From contig JYOD01000057.1 in NCBI GenBank assembly GCA_000955785.1, positions 37,693-101,692 of the forward strand: 64,000 nucleotides of DNA, read 5' to 3'. Below are positions 35,358-45,434 of this stretch, piece by piece (the stretch's first letter is position 1; each line of letters starts with the position of its first letter). The DNA comes from Burkholderiaceae bacterium 16. GTDB lineage: Bacteria; Pseudomonadota; Gammaproteobacteria; Burkholderiales; Burkholderiaceae. The notes below the pieces were generated by a model that ran no database searches, was not told the DNA's origin, and was given only the letters and a program-made list of their open reading frames with translations. The position numbers were made by a program, and so were the translations under genes.

Positions 35358-36044
35358 GTGAACGCAGCCGACCGGCGCCGCCGATTCGACGATCTGGTGC
35401 TTCCGCATCTCGACGCCGCCTACAACCTGGCGCGCTGGCTGTCGGGCAATCCCGCCGAGGCGGATGACGTGGTGCAGGAAGCCTGCCTGCGTGCCTTCTG
35501 TTTTTTCGACAGTTTCCGGGGCGACCAGCCGCGCGCATGGTTGCTGGCAATCGTGCGCAATACTTGGTTCACCGCCTGGCGCAAGCGGCATCAGCCTGGC
35601 CAGGGCGACGGCGCGGGCTACGATGACGCGCATTACGATGGCACGCCCCTGCCCGGCTGGCAGGACGGCCACGGCGACGGCCCGGAGGAGTGGCTGTTGC
35701 GCGCCGAGGATGTCCGCCTGCTGCATCTCGCGCTGGAGCAACTCCCGCTGGCCTTCCGCGAAGTCCTGGTGCTGCGCGAACTGGAGGATCTGCCTTATCG
35801 CGACATCGCCACCATCGCGGATATCCCGCTGGGCACCGTGATGTCGCGACTGGCCCGTGCGCGCAAGCTGCTGGCGGTGACGGTGATCGCCTTGCGCGCG
35901 CAGGGGATGCGAACCGCCAGCGGCAACACCGGCGCGGCAAACACCCTGTCCGCCGCGCCGGCAACGGGCAGGACAGCCACGGCAACCGGCATGCACGGAA
36001 CGCCGCCGCAATCTGCCGGGGAGACAGGCCATGAACTGCACTGA
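35358..36044 (+). CDS. ECF RNA polymerase sigma factor
   Basis: 228 residues. Region 2 (HLDAAYNLARWLSGNPAEADDVVQEACLRAF) and region 4 (LPLAFREVLVLRELEDLPYRDIATIADIPLGTVMSRLARARKLL) are complete, and a low-complexity Ala/Thr tail follows. I chose GTG at 35358 because AAGGAG is at 35348-35353; longer open frame upstream overlaps the promoter motif. It overlaps the anti-sigma gene by 14 bp. Together with the divergent exported enzyme and CuA cupredoxin it looks like an envelope or redox stress module. Confidence 0.9.
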   Translation: MNAADRRRRFDDLVLPHLDAAYNLARWLSGNPAEADDVVQEACLRAFCFFDSFRGDQPRAWLLAIVRNTWFTAWRKRHQPGQGDGAGYDDAHYDGTPLPGWQDGHGDGPEEWLLRAEDVRLLHLALEQLPLAFREVLVLRELEDLPYRDIATIADIPLGTVMSRLARARKLLAVTVIALRAQGMRTASGNTGAANTLSAAPATGRTATATGMHGTPPQSAGETGHELH

Positions 36045-36927
36045 CGCGCGCTTGCTGCTGCACGCCTGTGCCGACGGCGAACTCGGCGCGGGCGATGCCT
36101 TGCGTCTGGAACGGCACCTGGCGCAATGCGCGGGCTGTACCGCCGAACTAGCCCAACTGCGCGAACTGGGCACTGCCTTGCGCGCGCATGCGCCCTACCA
36201 TCGCGCCGGCCCGGCACTGCGCGCGAGCCTTAACGCCGCGCTGGCCCAGGCGCAGGCCACCAGCCCCGCGGGGCCGGCGCCGCGTTTTGCCGGCAGCGGT
36301 GGCAGCACGGCATCCTCCGGCAATGCCAGCGCCTGGTGGCAACGGATACGGCGCTATTTCGAATGGAGCCCGGCCGCCAATGCCGCCATGGCAGCGCTCA
36401 CGGTGGCGACGCTAGGCATCGGCATGGTTCAGTACGCACTAAACGTAAACGACGGGCCCGAGCAATCGGTGCAAGGCGAGACGGTCAGCAGCCATGTGCG
36501 CGCGCTGCTCTCGGGGCACACGATCGATGTCGCCTCGTCGGACCGGCACACGGTCAAGCCCTGGTTCAACGGCAGGATCGACTACGCGCCGACGGTGCGG
36601 GATCTGGCCGCGCAAGGCTTTCCGCTGGTCGGGGGGCGGCTTGACTACGTGCACGGAAGGGCGGTCGCCGTGCTGGTCTACCGCCGCAACCAGCACCCCA
36701 TCGATGTCTTCGTGCTGCCTTTGCAGGCTGACGACAAACCGGACAGGACAAACACCGGCGCTCGCGGCAACCGCGTGCCGCCCGAGATGGCGGCACGCAA
36801 CGGCTACCAGCTTGCCACCTGGGACGCGGACGGCATGCGTTACGCTGCCGTCACCGATGCCTCCGCCGACGACTTGCTGCGCTTCACGCAGGCCTGGCGC
36901 GCGGCCGGCGACAGCCACGCGCCCTGA
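36031..36927 (+). CDS. Anti-sigma factor, zinc-binding (ZAS-type)
   Basis: 298 residues. The N-terminal anti-sigma domain carries the zinc motif HLAQCAGC (H-x3-C-x2-C). One membrane helix (about 118-138, ANAAMAALTVATLGIGMVQYAL) follows, then a periplasmic domain with IDVFVLPLQ and a His-containing YVHGRAVAVLVYRRNQHPIDVF. It should hold the ECF sigma at the membrane until a signal arrives. It overlaps the sigma gene, as such pairs usually do, and is convergent with the oxidoreductase gene 12 bp downstream. Confidence 0.9.
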   Translation: MNCTDARLLLHACADGELGAGDALRLERHLAQCAGCTAELAQLRELGTALRAHAPYHRAGPALRASLNAALAQAQATSPAGPAPRFAGSGGSTASSGNASAWWQRIRRYFEWSPAANAAMAALTVATLGIGMVQYALNVNDGPEQSVQGETVSSHVRALLSGHTIDVASSDRHTVKPWFNGRIDYAPTVRDLAAQGFPLVGGRLDYVHGRAVAVLVYRRNQHPIDVFVLPLQADDKPDRTNTGARGNRVPPEMAARNGYQLATWDADGMRYAAVTDASADDLLRFTQAWRAAGDSHAP

Positions 36928-36939
36928 GCCCGCGCCCGC

Positions 36940-39186
36940 TCAGCTCAGCACAAAAGGCAGCTGCCGCTGGCGCTTGCCGGTCAGCGTGAACAACGCGTTC
37001 GCCACTGCCGGCGCAATGGCCGGCACGCCCGGTTCGCCCAGCCCGGTGGGCGGATCCCCGGAGGGCACGAAGAACACATCGACCACCGGCGCATCGGTGA
37101 TGCGCGGCGGCGGATAGTCGGGGAAATTGCTGTTCTTCACCGCGCCGTTTTCGATCTCGATGGCAAAGCCCGGCCGCGTCATCGCCAGTCCGAACACGCA
37201 CGCGCCCTGCACCTGCGCCTCGGCGGACATGGGATTGACCACGCGGTTGGCATGCACCCCGGCCGTCACGCGATGCACGCGCGGCTCGTTCTTCACCAGC
37301 GACACTTCCACCACATAGGCCACCACCGTATTGAACGACTCGTGCACCGCCACGCCCCAGGCCTGGCCCTTGGGCAGCTTGCGCTTGCCGTAGCCGGATT
37401 TCTGCACCGCCAGCTCCAGCGCCGCGCGATGGCGCGCGTGCTTTGCCGCGTCCAGCCGGGAAAGGCGATACGCCACCGGATCCTGCCTGGCGTTCACCGC
37501 GATTTCGTCGACCAGCGTTTCCTTGACAAAGGCGGTATGCGTGTTGCCTACCGAGCGCCACCACAGCACCGGCACGTCCACCTGCGGATGGTGCACCGAC
37601 AACTGCAGCGGGAAGCCGTAGTCGTTCTCGACCATGCCCTCGACCATGGTCGCGTCCACCCCGCCCTTGACCATGAAGGACTCGAACGGCGTGCCCGCGA
37701 GGATCGACTGGCCAACGACGGTGTGTTGCCAGCCGAGCACCTGCCCTTTCGCGTCCATGCCAATGCGCGCGCGATGCACATGCAGCGGCCGGTAGTAGCC
37801 GCCGCGGATATCGTCCTCGCGGCTCCACATCACCTTGAGCGGCTCGTCATGGCCGTTCTTGACCCAGGCCAGCAAGACGTTGGCGGCTTCGACCAGATAG
37901 TCGGAGGTGGGCACGGCGCGCCGGCCGAAGCCGCCACCCGCCATCATGGTATTGAGCGTGACCTTGGCCGGTGGCAGCCCGAGCACGCGCCCGATGGCGG
38001 CCTGGTCCACGGTCTGGAACTGCGACCCCACCCATACCTTGACGCTTTGCACTGTCTTGCCGGTCAGCTCCGCCTGCATGGTGCAGTTCAGCGGCTCCAT
38101 CGGCGCATGCGCCAGGTAGGGGAACTCATAGTCCGCCTCGATGGTGCGCGCGGCGCCCGACATGGCGCCGGTATCGCCCCGCAGCGCGACCGTGCCGGGC
38201 GATGCGGCGAGCGTCTTGTATTGCGCGAACAGCGCCTTGGTGGAAGCGCGGGAGCCGGCGTCCTCCCATACGAGCTCCAGCGCATCGCGCCCCTGCTTGG
38301 CCGGCCAGTAGCCGTCCGCCACCACCGCCACGCCGGTGCCGCCGCGATCCACGGGCACCAGCATCACATCGGCCACGCCTTTGATCGCGCGCGCCTTGTC
38401 GGCATTAAAAGACTTCACCTTGCCGCCAAAGCGCGGCGGACGGGCCACTACGGCCACGACCATGTCCTTGAGGCGCACGTCGATGCCGAAGGCGGTGCTG
38501 GCATCCAGCTTGCCGCGCGCGTCCAGGCGCCGCGTGGGCTTGCCGATCAGCTTGAACTGCGCCGGATCCTTGAGCGTCACCTGCTGCGGCACCGGCAGCG
38601 CCATGGCCGCCTTTGCCAGTTCGCCGAAGGTGGCACGATGGCTGCCGGAGCTGACCACGCCCAGCGCCACCTGGCAGCTCGACGGATCGACCGCCCATTG
38701 CTTTGCCGCGGCGGATACCAGCATGGCGCGGGCGCGCGCGCCCAGTTCCCGGTATTGCTGGAAGGAGTGATTGAGCGCGGTGGAGCCGCCGGTTATCTGC
38801 ATGCCGAAAGCGGGATCCTTGTAGGCGTCGCCGGCGGGCGCGAGCGTGGCGCGCACATTGCTCCAGTCCACGTCGAGTTCCTCGGCCAGCGCCATCGGCA
38901 GTGCGGTATGCACGCCCTGGCCGAATTCGAGCCGGTTGACCGCTACCGTGACCGTATTGTCCGGCGCGATCAGCAGGAAAGCCTGTGGCGGCGAAGGCGG
39001 CGCCTTGGGCGCCCCGCCTTCCTGCGCCAGCGCGGCCGGCACGGGCAGCACGCCCAGCGCCAGCCCGCCGCCGGCAAAGCCGGTCAGCTTGAGAAAGCTG
39101 CGGCGGTCCAGCGTGGCGGCGGCCCCGGCAGCTTCGGCGTCCCGGCGGTTGCCGCCGGCCAGCGCTTCGAGTTGTCTGATTCGCAT
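36940..39186 (-). CDS. Molybdopterin hydroxylase large subunit (IorB-like)
   Basis: 748 residues. Tat signal with DRRSFLKLTGFAGGG and cleavage near ALAQEG. The body matches the xanthine-dehydrogenase family molybdopterin-binding subunit of the IorB/aldehyde dehydrogenase type: NRLEFGQGVHTALPMALAEELDV, GGGFGRRAVPTSDYLVEA and GLGEPGVPAIAPAVANALF with the catalytic Glu. Exported folded to the periplasm with its small [2Fe-2S] partner. It oxidises aldehydes or N-heterocycles; substrate unknown. The usual third cytochrome subunit is absent. It is 20 bp downstream of the small subunit gene. Confidence 0.9.
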   Translation of the reverse strand: MRIRQLEALAGGNRRDAEAAGAAATLDRRSFLKLTGFAGGGLALGVLPVPAALAQEGGAPKAPPSPPQAFLLIAPDNTVTVAVNRLEFGQGVHTALPMALAEELDVDWSNVRATLAPAGDAYKDPAFGMQITGGSTALNHSFQQYRELGARARAMLVSAAAKQWAVDPSSCQVALGVVSSGSHRATFGELAKAAMALPVPQQVTLKDPAQFKLIGKPTRRLDARGKLDASTAFGIDVRLKDMVVAVVARPPRFGGKVKSFNADKARAIKGVADVMLVPVDRGGTGVAVVADGYWPAKQGRDALELVWEDAGSRASTKALFAQYKTLAASPGTVALRGDTGAMSGAARTIEADYEFPYLAHAPMEPLNCTMQAELTGKTVQSVKVWVGSQFQTVDQAAIGRVLGLPPAKVTLNTMMAGGGFGRRAVPTSDYLVEAANVLLAWVKNGHDEPLKVMWSREDDIRGGYYRPLHVHRARIGMDAKGQVLGWQHTVVGQSILAGTPFESFMVKGGVDATMVEGMVENDYGFPLQLSVHHPQVDVPVLWWRSVGNTHTAFVKETLVDEIAVNARQDPVAYRLSRLDAAKHARHRAALELAVQKSGYGKRKLPKGQAWGVAVHESFNTVVAYVVEVSLVKNEPRVHRVTAGVHANRVVNPMSAEAQVQGACVFGLAMTRPGFAIEIENGAVKNSNFPDYPPPRITDAPVVDVFFVPSGDPPTGLGEPGVPAIAPAVANALFTLTGKRQRQLPFVLS

Positions 39187-39206
39187 GGTGTCGTCCCCTT
39201 GTCCCC

Positions 39207-39665
39207 TTAAGCCAGCGCGCGCGCCGCGTCCTTGATGGCCGCGCGGATGCGCTGGTAGGTGCCGCAGCGGCACAGGTTGCCGGCCATCGCCTGGTCGATG
39301 TCGGCGTCGCTCGGGTGCTTCTTGGTGCGCAACAGCCCTATCGCGCTCATGACCTGGCCGTTCTGGCAGTAGCCGCACTGGGCCACGTCATGCTTGATCC
39401 AGGCATCGAGCACCGCGCGGCCGACCTTGTCGCCGGAAACGCCTTCGATGGTAGTGATGCGCCCGCCCTGCGCGGCCGAGATGGGCGTCACGCAGCTGCG
39501 CGTGGCCTGGCCGTTCACGTGCACCGTGCATGCGCCGCACGCGGCCATGCCGCAACCGAACTTGGTGCCGGTCATGCCGAGGTTGTCGCGCAGCGCCCAC
39601 AGCAGGGGCGTGGAAGGATCAACGTCTACCTGCACGGGCTTGCCGTTGATAACTAGCGTGGTCAT
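39207..39665 (-). CDS. [2Fe-2S] small subunit of molybdenum hydroxylase (IorA-like)
   Basis: 152 residues. Two iron-sulfur sites are visible: plant-ferredoxin type FGCGMAACGACTVHVNG with a distal RSC, and the C-terminal CGYCQNGQVM / GNLCRCGTYQRIR. This is the electron-transfer subunit of the IorAB enzyme. It has no signal and is likely carried out by the Tat signal of the large subunit. AAGGAG precedes the ATG at 39665. Upstream extensions were rejected. Confidence 0.93.
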   Translation of the reverse strand: MTTLVINGKPVQVDVDPSTPLLWALRDNLGMTGTKFGCGMAACGACTVHVNGQATRSCVTPISAAQGGRITTIEGVSGDKVGRAVLDAWIKHDVAQCGYCQNGQVMSAIGLLRTKKHPSDADIDQAMAGNLCRCGTYQRIRAAIKDAARALA

Positions 39666-39925
39666 GGGGGAAGCTCCTTGGGTCTGTTTGCCCTGGTCCG
39701 CCCCGGCATGGTGCACGGGTTGAATCCCGCCGCACCGAGCCGCCGGCGGCCGGTGAGCGGCGTCCGCCCATGCCTCGGTGCGGGCGCCATACAACTTTGT
39801 GAGAATAGTGCAAAAAGGGCGTACGCGTGCAGTACGGGGCACCGGCCCCAGGGACGCAGCGAACTTCGCTGCAAGGCCGGCAGTCTGCTTCTTATCGGCA
39901 GCCAGCCACACGGAAGCCCAGACTC

Positions 39926-41134
39926 GTGCCCGAATCATCCACCACCATGCCACCTTCCGGACCGCGCCCTCTTGAGCCCGCCCCGGCCGCAGCACTCCCG
40001 GCGTCCAGGCGCGCCAGCCGCCCGGTGGCGGATGCGGCGCCCGCCACGCTCGACAGCATCCAGGCATTGCGCGGTCTGGCCGCGGCCTACGTGCTGGTCT
40101 ATCACTCGGGCCTGCGCCTGGGCGGCGAACAGTTCCCGCTGCTGGCGTGGCTCACCGAACATGTGATCAAGCGCGGCCATGTCGGCGTGGATGTGTTCTT
40201 CGTCATCAGCGGATTCATCATCGCCTGGGTGGCGGTGCTCGGGCGCACCGAGCCCGAACCGGCGCTGGTTTTCTCCATCCGCCGCGCCTGCCGGCTTGCG
40301 CCGCCGTACTGGATCATGTCGGCACTGCACGCGCTCACGCTCAATCCGGTGAGCCTGGCGGTGTTCGCCGGTTCGCTGGCCTTCCTGCCGGTCGCGCACG
40401 AGGACGCGCCTTATTTCGGCTATCCGGCGCTGTACGTGGGCTGGTCGCTCAACTACGAGATGGCCTTCTATGCGATCTTCGCGCTCGGCCTGCTGGTGGC
40501 GCGGCGCCGGGCGCTGCTGGTGGTGGCCGCGGTGCTGGGGTGCACCACGCTGTTGTTGCCCTGGTGGCGCTTCGGCGCGGTGGACCCCGACCCGGCGCAT
40601 CTCTACCCATTCACCTCGACGTGGGTGGCCATGATCGCAAATCCGCTGGTGCTGGAATTCGCGCTCGGCTGCGCGCTGGCCTGGGTCTACGGGCGCGCGC
40701 GCCATCGATTCACGCGCCGCGTGGCCATCGCCTTGCTGGCAATCGGTGTGGGCAGCTTCGCCCTTTCGCTGTGGCTGGTGGAGCCGGAGTTCAGCCTGGC
40801 GGGACGCGGCTTGCCCGCGGGCGCGCTGCTGTTCGGCGCGGTGGCGGCCGAGCACGCGGGCCTGCTGCGCGTGCCGCGCTCGCTGGTATGGCTGGGCGAG
40901 CTATCGTACGCGCTCTACCTGACCCATCCCACGGTGATCGAAGCCGTGAAGCGGCTGATGCCGGAGCTGGCGCCGGAACAAATGGGCCTGCAACTCACGC
41001 GTTTCGCCATCGACGCGGCGCTGGCGCTCGGCCTTGCCATGCTGCTGCATCGCTGGGTGGAATTGCCGGCGATAGCAACAGGCAGGCGCCTCGCCGGCCG
41101 CTTCGCCACGCGCCGCCCGAGGGCAGGCGCGTGA
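39926..41134 (+). CDS. Membrane acyltransferase (acyltransferase-3 family)
   Basis: About 402 residues with around ten membrane segments. Family signatures are LDSIQALRGLAAAYVLVYHSG near the N-terminus, with the His of the active site, VGVDVFFVISGFIIAW, and ELSYALYLTHPTVIEA at the C-terminus. Such enzymes O-acetylate surface sugars or transfer succinyl groups. The start is either GTG 39926, which has GGAAG upstream, or ATG 39947, which has none; I use the GTG. It is divergent from iorA. Confidence 0.85.
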   Translation: MPESSTTMPPSGPRPLEPAPAAALPASRRASRPVADAAPATLDSIQALRGLAAAYVLVYHSGLRLGGEQFPLLAWLTEHVIKRGHVGVDVFFVISGFIIAWVAVLGRTEPEPALVFSIRRACRLAPPYWIMSALHALTLNPVSLAVFAGSLAFLPVAHEDAPYFGYPALYVGWSLNYEMAFYAIFALGLLVARRRALLVVAAVLGCTTLLLPWWRFGAVDPDPAHLYPFTSTWVAMIANPLVLEFALGCALAWVYGRARHRFTRRVAIALLAIGVGSFALSLWLVEPEFSLAGRGLPAGALLFGAVAAEHAGLLRVPRSLVWLGELSYALYLTHPTVIEAVKRLMPELAPEQMGLQLTRFAIDAALALGLAMLLHRWVELPAIATGRRLAGRFATRRPRAGA

Positions 41135-41166
41135 GGGCGTGACAGACAGCGACAGCGCAGGCTGGC

Positions 41167-41580
41167 TCACGCCAGGCCTTCCGGCGCGCGATCGATAAAG
41201 CCGGTCATGCTCTGCAGCCGGCCATCGGCCGCCACCGTGGCAAAGTCGGTGCCGGCCACCACCGCGGCCGCCCCCGCCGGCGCCAGCTCCCACGTGAAAC
41301 GCAGGTTGCCACCGTGCGCATCGACCGGCGTGACGCGCGTAAAGCGAAAGCCGGGAAAGCGCTGCTGCACGGCGGCGATCATGGCGTCTATGCCCGCGTG
41401 GCCATCGCCGCGCATCAGCGGGTCGACGTAGCTGGCGGACTCGGTCCACGTGCTGCCGATCAGCGCGCGCCGGCGCGCCGCATCGGTTTCGTTCCAGGCC
41501 GCGAGATAGCGGTCGGCCAGCGCGGCAAGGTCGGTGGCGGCGAAAGTGGCAGCAGCAGCGGTGCGATCCGATTCGGACAT
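41167..41580 (-). CDS. SnoaL-like/NTF2-fold protein
   Basis: 137 residues with the SnoaL-like layout: LADRYLAAWNETDAARRRALIGSTWTESASYVDPLMRGDGHAGIDAMIAAVQQRFPGF, then two beta strands containing FTWELAP. This is a small alpha+beta barrel used as an isomerase, hydrolase or ligand-binding unit. Function unknown. AAGGAG precedes the ATG at 41580. Confidence 0.85.
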   Translation of the reverse strand: MSESDRTAAAATFAATDLAALADRYLAAWNETDAARRRALIGSTWTESASYVDPLMRGDGHAGIDAMIAAVQQRFPGFRFTRVTPVDAHGGNLRFTWELAPAGAAAVVAGTDFATVAADGRLQSMTGFIDRAPEGLA

Positions 41581-41977
41581 GGCGTTCTCCTTGGGTTGAG
41601 TGAGGAAGCTGTCCATATCATCGGCGCGCGCAGCGTCGTGCGCGATTACGCGCGAGGTAATCGTGGACGAAGTCTTCGCGATACCCCTCCACAGGGGGGG
41701 GCATTAACCTAAATAGCCGCAGGACGTGGACGATACGGTCAATGCATCACGGCGCCAACCTGGCCGCCGGCGCCGTTCGGGAGCCACTGCGCCGGCTTGC
41801 TTACCGCAAAACCGCGCGGCGCGCTAGTGCGAACAGCGGGAACACACCTGGGCTTATCGCCTCGTGCTCCCGGCATATCGCCGCTATATTGGTCGATTAG
41901 GCTGGGCCGCGCGTGCACTTGCCGCAACACCCCGCCATCGCCCCCCTTTTCAGAACGCAGCTGCAGGCTGACGCGAC
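41581..41977. other. Divergent intergenic region before the GGDEF-EAL gene
   Basis: 397 bp, containing a CCCC-TCCACA-GGGG stem-like spot at about 41686-41702. No gene supported. Promoters for both neighbours should lie here. Confidence 0.4.
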
Positions 41978-44900
41978 ATGACGCCAGATTTGGAAGTCCG
42001 CCCCTTGCCCACTCACTGCCCGCGCTGGCAGCGTGTGTTGCTGGCCGCCCTCGGCTTCTTCCTGCTGGCCCTGGCCGGCCTTGCCGTGTCTCGGTATCCG
42101 GGCAATGTGGCCATGCTCTGGCTGGCCAATGCGTTCGGCCTCGGCGTCTTGCTGCATCAGCGGCACGGCGATGCGCCCTGGCTGCTGGCCGGCATGCTGG
42201 TGGCCGGCGTGCTGGCCAATGCGACCATGGGCGACTCCCCCGCCATTGCGGTGGCGCTGGCGCTGGGCAACGTGGCCGAAATCGCCTTCTCGGCCTGGCT
42301 GGTGCGCGCCATGACCAGCGGGGCCACGCTATCCCGGCCAGGTCCGCTGGCGCGCTTCGGGCTGACCCTCGGCGCCGCCGGCACGCTGGGGCCGGCGATA
42401 GGCGCCACGATCGGCGCCGCCACCATCAGCACCGCCTACCGCAGCGGCTTCGCCTCGGTGTGGTGGACCTGGTGGACGGCGGACTCGATGGGCATCGTGA
42501 TGCTGTTGCCGCTGATGGTGTCGGTCACGCGCGAGCGCGTCGGCGATACCTTCCGCCGCGCGCGGTTGCCCCGCTTCGCCGCGCTGCTGGCGCTGTGCCT
42601 GGCGGTCGGCACCGTGGCGCTATACAAGAGCAACGAGCCCTTCGTGGTGATGGCGCTGCCGCTGGTGCTGGCGGCGCTGCTGACCAATCCCTTCGCTACC
42701 GCGCTGCTCACGCTGCTGGCAATCTGCGCCACGGTGGCGCTGGGGCTGGTGACGGCCTCGCTGGGGCAGGGCCCGAACGAGCCCTTCCTGTTGCAGTCGG
42801 TGCAACTGTCGACCGCGCTGATCATGGTGTTCCCGGTCTGCATCGCCTTCTTGCTGGAGCAGAACCGGCGCGACCGCAGCGAGCTGCGCGGCAGCGAACG
42901 GCGCTTTCGCCAGGCCATGGAGCACTCGGCCATCGGCATGGCGCTGGTCGGGCTGGACGGCCGCTGGCTGCAGGTCAACCGCGCCATCTGCGACCTGTTC
43001 GGCTACGAGGCCGGCGAACTCGCCGAACTGCCCTTCCCGATGATCACCCACCCGGACGACCTCGCCCCCGACATGCACCAGGTCGAGCGGCTGCTGGCCG
43101 GCGAGATCGAGTCCTACCGGATAGAAAAGCGCTTCCGCCACAAGGACGGCAGCTACCGCTGGACCTTGCTGGCGGTGTCCCTGGTGCATGATGAGGTCAG
43201 CGGCAAGCCGCTGCATTTCATCTCGCAGGTGGAGGACATCGACGAACGCAAGACCGCGCAGGAAAAGCTCGAGGCGCTGTCGCGCCGGACCCAGCTGGCC
43301 GTGGAAGCGGGCGGCGTGGGGATCTGGGAGTGGGACATCGCCAGCGGCGCCATCGAGTGGGATGTGCGCATGCATGCGTTGCACGGCGTCGATCCCGCGC
43401 GCGGCGCGCCGGACATCAAGCGCTGGATCGCCATGGTGCACCCGGAGGACGTCGAGCAGGCGCGCAGCGAAATGCGCGACGCCGTGCGTGGCGTGCGCTC
43501 CTTCGATACCGAATACCGCATCCTGCTCCCCGACGGCGAGGTGCGGCATATCCGCGCCATGGCGATGGTATTGCGCGAGGACGATGGCACGGCACTGACC
43601 ATGATCGGCACCAACTGGGACATCACCGAACAGCACCGGCTCACCGACGCGCTGTTCGAGGAGAAGGAGCGCCTGCATATCACGCTGCGCTCGATCGGCG
43701 ACGCGGTGATCTGCACCGACGCCGCCATGGGCGTGACGTTCATGAACCCCATCGCCGAGCAGCTTACCGGCTGGACCATGCAGTCCGCCGCCGGCCAGCC
43801 CCTCGAATCCATCTTCCGCATCGTCGACGAGCACAGCAACCTGCCGATCCCGAGCCCGGTAGCGCAGTGCCTGCAGACCTTGCGCCCGGTCTACCTGCAG
43901 GACGGCGCGGTGCTGCAAAGCCTGACCGGCGACCGCCACGACGTGCAGGACTCGGCCGCGCCCGTGCGCACCGCGTCCGGCGAGGTCATCGGCGCGGTGC
44001 TGGTGTTCCAGGACATCACCAGCGCCCGCGCGCTGCAGCGCGAGCTGGCCCATTCGGCCTCTCACGATGCGCTGACCGGCCTGCCCAACCGCATCTGGTT
44101 CGAGAAGCGGCTGCGCGAGGCCTGCGAAGTCGCGCGCATGCAGCAACGCCATCACGCGCTGTGCTTTATCGACCTGGACCGTTTCAAGATCGTCAACGAC
44201 ACCGCCGGCCACGCCGCCGGCGACGTGCTGCTGCGCGAGCTCGGCCATGTGATCCGCCACCATGTGCGGCCCGACGACCTGCTCGCGCGCCTGGGCGGCG
44301 ACGAATTCGCGCTGCTGCTCAAGGACTGCACCGTGGACCAGGCCGAGCACGTGTGCCAGAAGATCATCGATGCCATCCGCGGCCAGCGCTTCCCCTGGGA
44401 AGGGCGCGTCTACGATGTGGGGGCCAGCATCGGCATCACCGCCATCGACGACGAGACGCCACCGATGGGCGAACTGATGAGCCGCGCCGACGTCGCCTGC
44501 TACGCCGCCAAGGCGGCCGGGCGCAGCCGCGTCTCGGTGTACCGCCGCGACGAAAGCGATGCCCAGCGCCACCACCAGGAACTGCAGGTCGCGGCCGGCA
44601 TCCACTCCGCGCTGGACGCCAACCGTTTCCGCCTGTTCGCGCAGGAGATCCGCGCACTGCAGGATGAGGGCGCGCCAGGCGGCCATATCGAGATACTGGT
44701 GCGGATGGTCGACGAACAGGGCAAGCTGGTCATGCCGGGGGCGTTCATTCCCGCCGCCGAGCGCTACGACCTGATGGGCCACGTGGACCGCTGGGTGATC
44801 CACCACGTGCTATGCGAATTCGGCGAGCGCCTGGCCGCGGTGCCCTCGCTCACGGTGGCCATCAACCTGTCCGCCAACTCGCTGGGCGAGCCCTTCCTGC

Positions 44901-45361
44901 TGCCGTTCCTGCATGCGGAGCTGCGCGAATCGGTACTGCCGGCCACCCGGATCCAGCTGGAGATCACCGAGACCGCGCTGATCAACAACATGGCGGCGGC
45001 CAATCGCCTGGTGACCGAAATGCGCACCGCCGGCTGCACCGTCGCGCTGGACGACTTCGGCGCAGGCCTGTCCTCGTTCTCCTATCTCAAGCAGTTCCCA
45101 GTCGACTACCTCAAGATCGACGGCAGCTTCATCCGGCATCTCGCCGGCAGCGCGGTGGACCGCGAGATCGTCAGCTCCATCAACGACATCGGCCATCGCC
45201 TGGGCATGCTCACCGTGGCCGAATCCGTGGAAGACGAACTGACCCTGCAGGCTTTGCGCGCCATCGGCGTGGACTACGCCCAGGGCTACGTGATCGGGCG
45301 GCCGATGCCGCTGGAACAGTTCCTGGAAAGCTGCCCGACCCAGCCGGTGGATAACGGCTAG
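41978..45361 (+). CDS. MASE1-PAS-GGDEF-EAL cyclic-di-GMP protein
   Basis: 1127 residues. Residues 15-300 form a MASE1 membrane sensor with about eight helices. Three PAS domains follow (about 310-425, 430-555 and 560-680). The GGDEF domain has an intact GGDEF at 773-777 and an RPDD inhibitory site five residues before it. The EAL domain keeps the DDFGAGLSSFSYLKQF motif (from 1025) and NLSANSLG, but the signature EAL reads EIL (905-907). It is therefore a likely diguanylate cyclase with uncertain phosphodiesterase activity. No neighbour is obviously linked. Confidence 0.93.
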   Translation: MTPDLEVRPLPTHCPRWQRVLLAALGFFLLALAGLAVSRYPGNVAMLWLANAFGLGVLLHQRHGDAPWLLAGMLVAGVLANATMGDSPAIAVALALGNVAEIAFSAWLVRAMTSGATLSRPGPLARFGLTLGAAGTLGPAIGATIGAATISTAYRSGFASVWWTWWTADSMGIVMLLPLMVSVTRERVGDTFRRARLPRFAALLALCLAVGTVALYKSNEPFVVMALPLVLAALLTNPFATALLTLLAICATVALGLVTASLGQGPNEPFLLQSVQLSTALIMVFPVCIAFLLEQNRRDRSELRGSERRFRQAMEHSAIGMALVGLDGRWLQVNRAICDLFGYEAGELAELPFPMITHPDDLAPDMHQVERLLAGEIESYRIEKRFRHKDGSYRWTLLAVSLVHDEVSGKPLHFISQVEDIDERKTAQEKLEALSRRTQLAVEAGGVGIWEWDIASGAIEWDVRMHALHGVDPARGAPDIKRWIAMVHPEDVEQARSEMRDAVRGVRSFDTEYRILLPDGEVRHIRAMAMVLREDDGTALTMIGTNWDITEQHRLTDALFEEKERLHITLRSIGDAVICTDAAMGVTFMNPIAEQLTGWTMQSAAGQPLESIFRIVDEHSNLPIPSPVAQCLQTLRPVYLQDGAVLQSLTGDRHDVQDSAAPVRTASGEVIGAVLVFQDITSARALQRELAHSASHDALTGLPNRIWFEKRLREACEVARMQQRHHALCFIDLDRFKIVNDTAGHAAGDVLLRELGHVIRHHVRPDDLLARLGGDEFALLLKDCTVDQAEHVCQKIIDAIRGQRFPWEGRVYDVGASIGITAIDDETPPMGELMSRADVACYAAKAAGRSRVSVYRRDESDAQRHHQELQVAAGIHSALDANRFRLFAQEIRALQDEGAPGGHIEILVRMVDEQGKLVMPGAFIPAAERYDLMGHVDRWVIHHVLCEFGERLAAVPSLTVAINLSANSLGEPFLLPFLHAELRESVLPATRIQLEITETALINNMAAANRLVTEMRTAGCTVALDDFGAGLSSFSYLKQFPVDYLKIDGSFIRHLAGSAVDREIVSSINDIGHRLGMLTVAESVEDELTLQALRAIGVDYAQGYVIGRPMPLEQFLESCPTQPVDNG

Positions 45362-45434
45362 ATCACTCGTGCGGATGGGTTGCCGGCGGCTCACACGCCG
45401 CCACATGCGCCCTGCACCACTTATCCCCCGTGAC

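Noticed and set aside
37252..39210. A 652-residue open frame antisense to the IorB-like gene
   Set aside because: Shadow of a clearly identified molybdenum hydroxylase subunit.
42620..44806. A 728-residue open frame antisense to the GGDEF-EAL gene
   Set aside because: Composition is His/Gln/Ala-rich, as expected from the complement of coding DNA, and the sense frame has complete domains.
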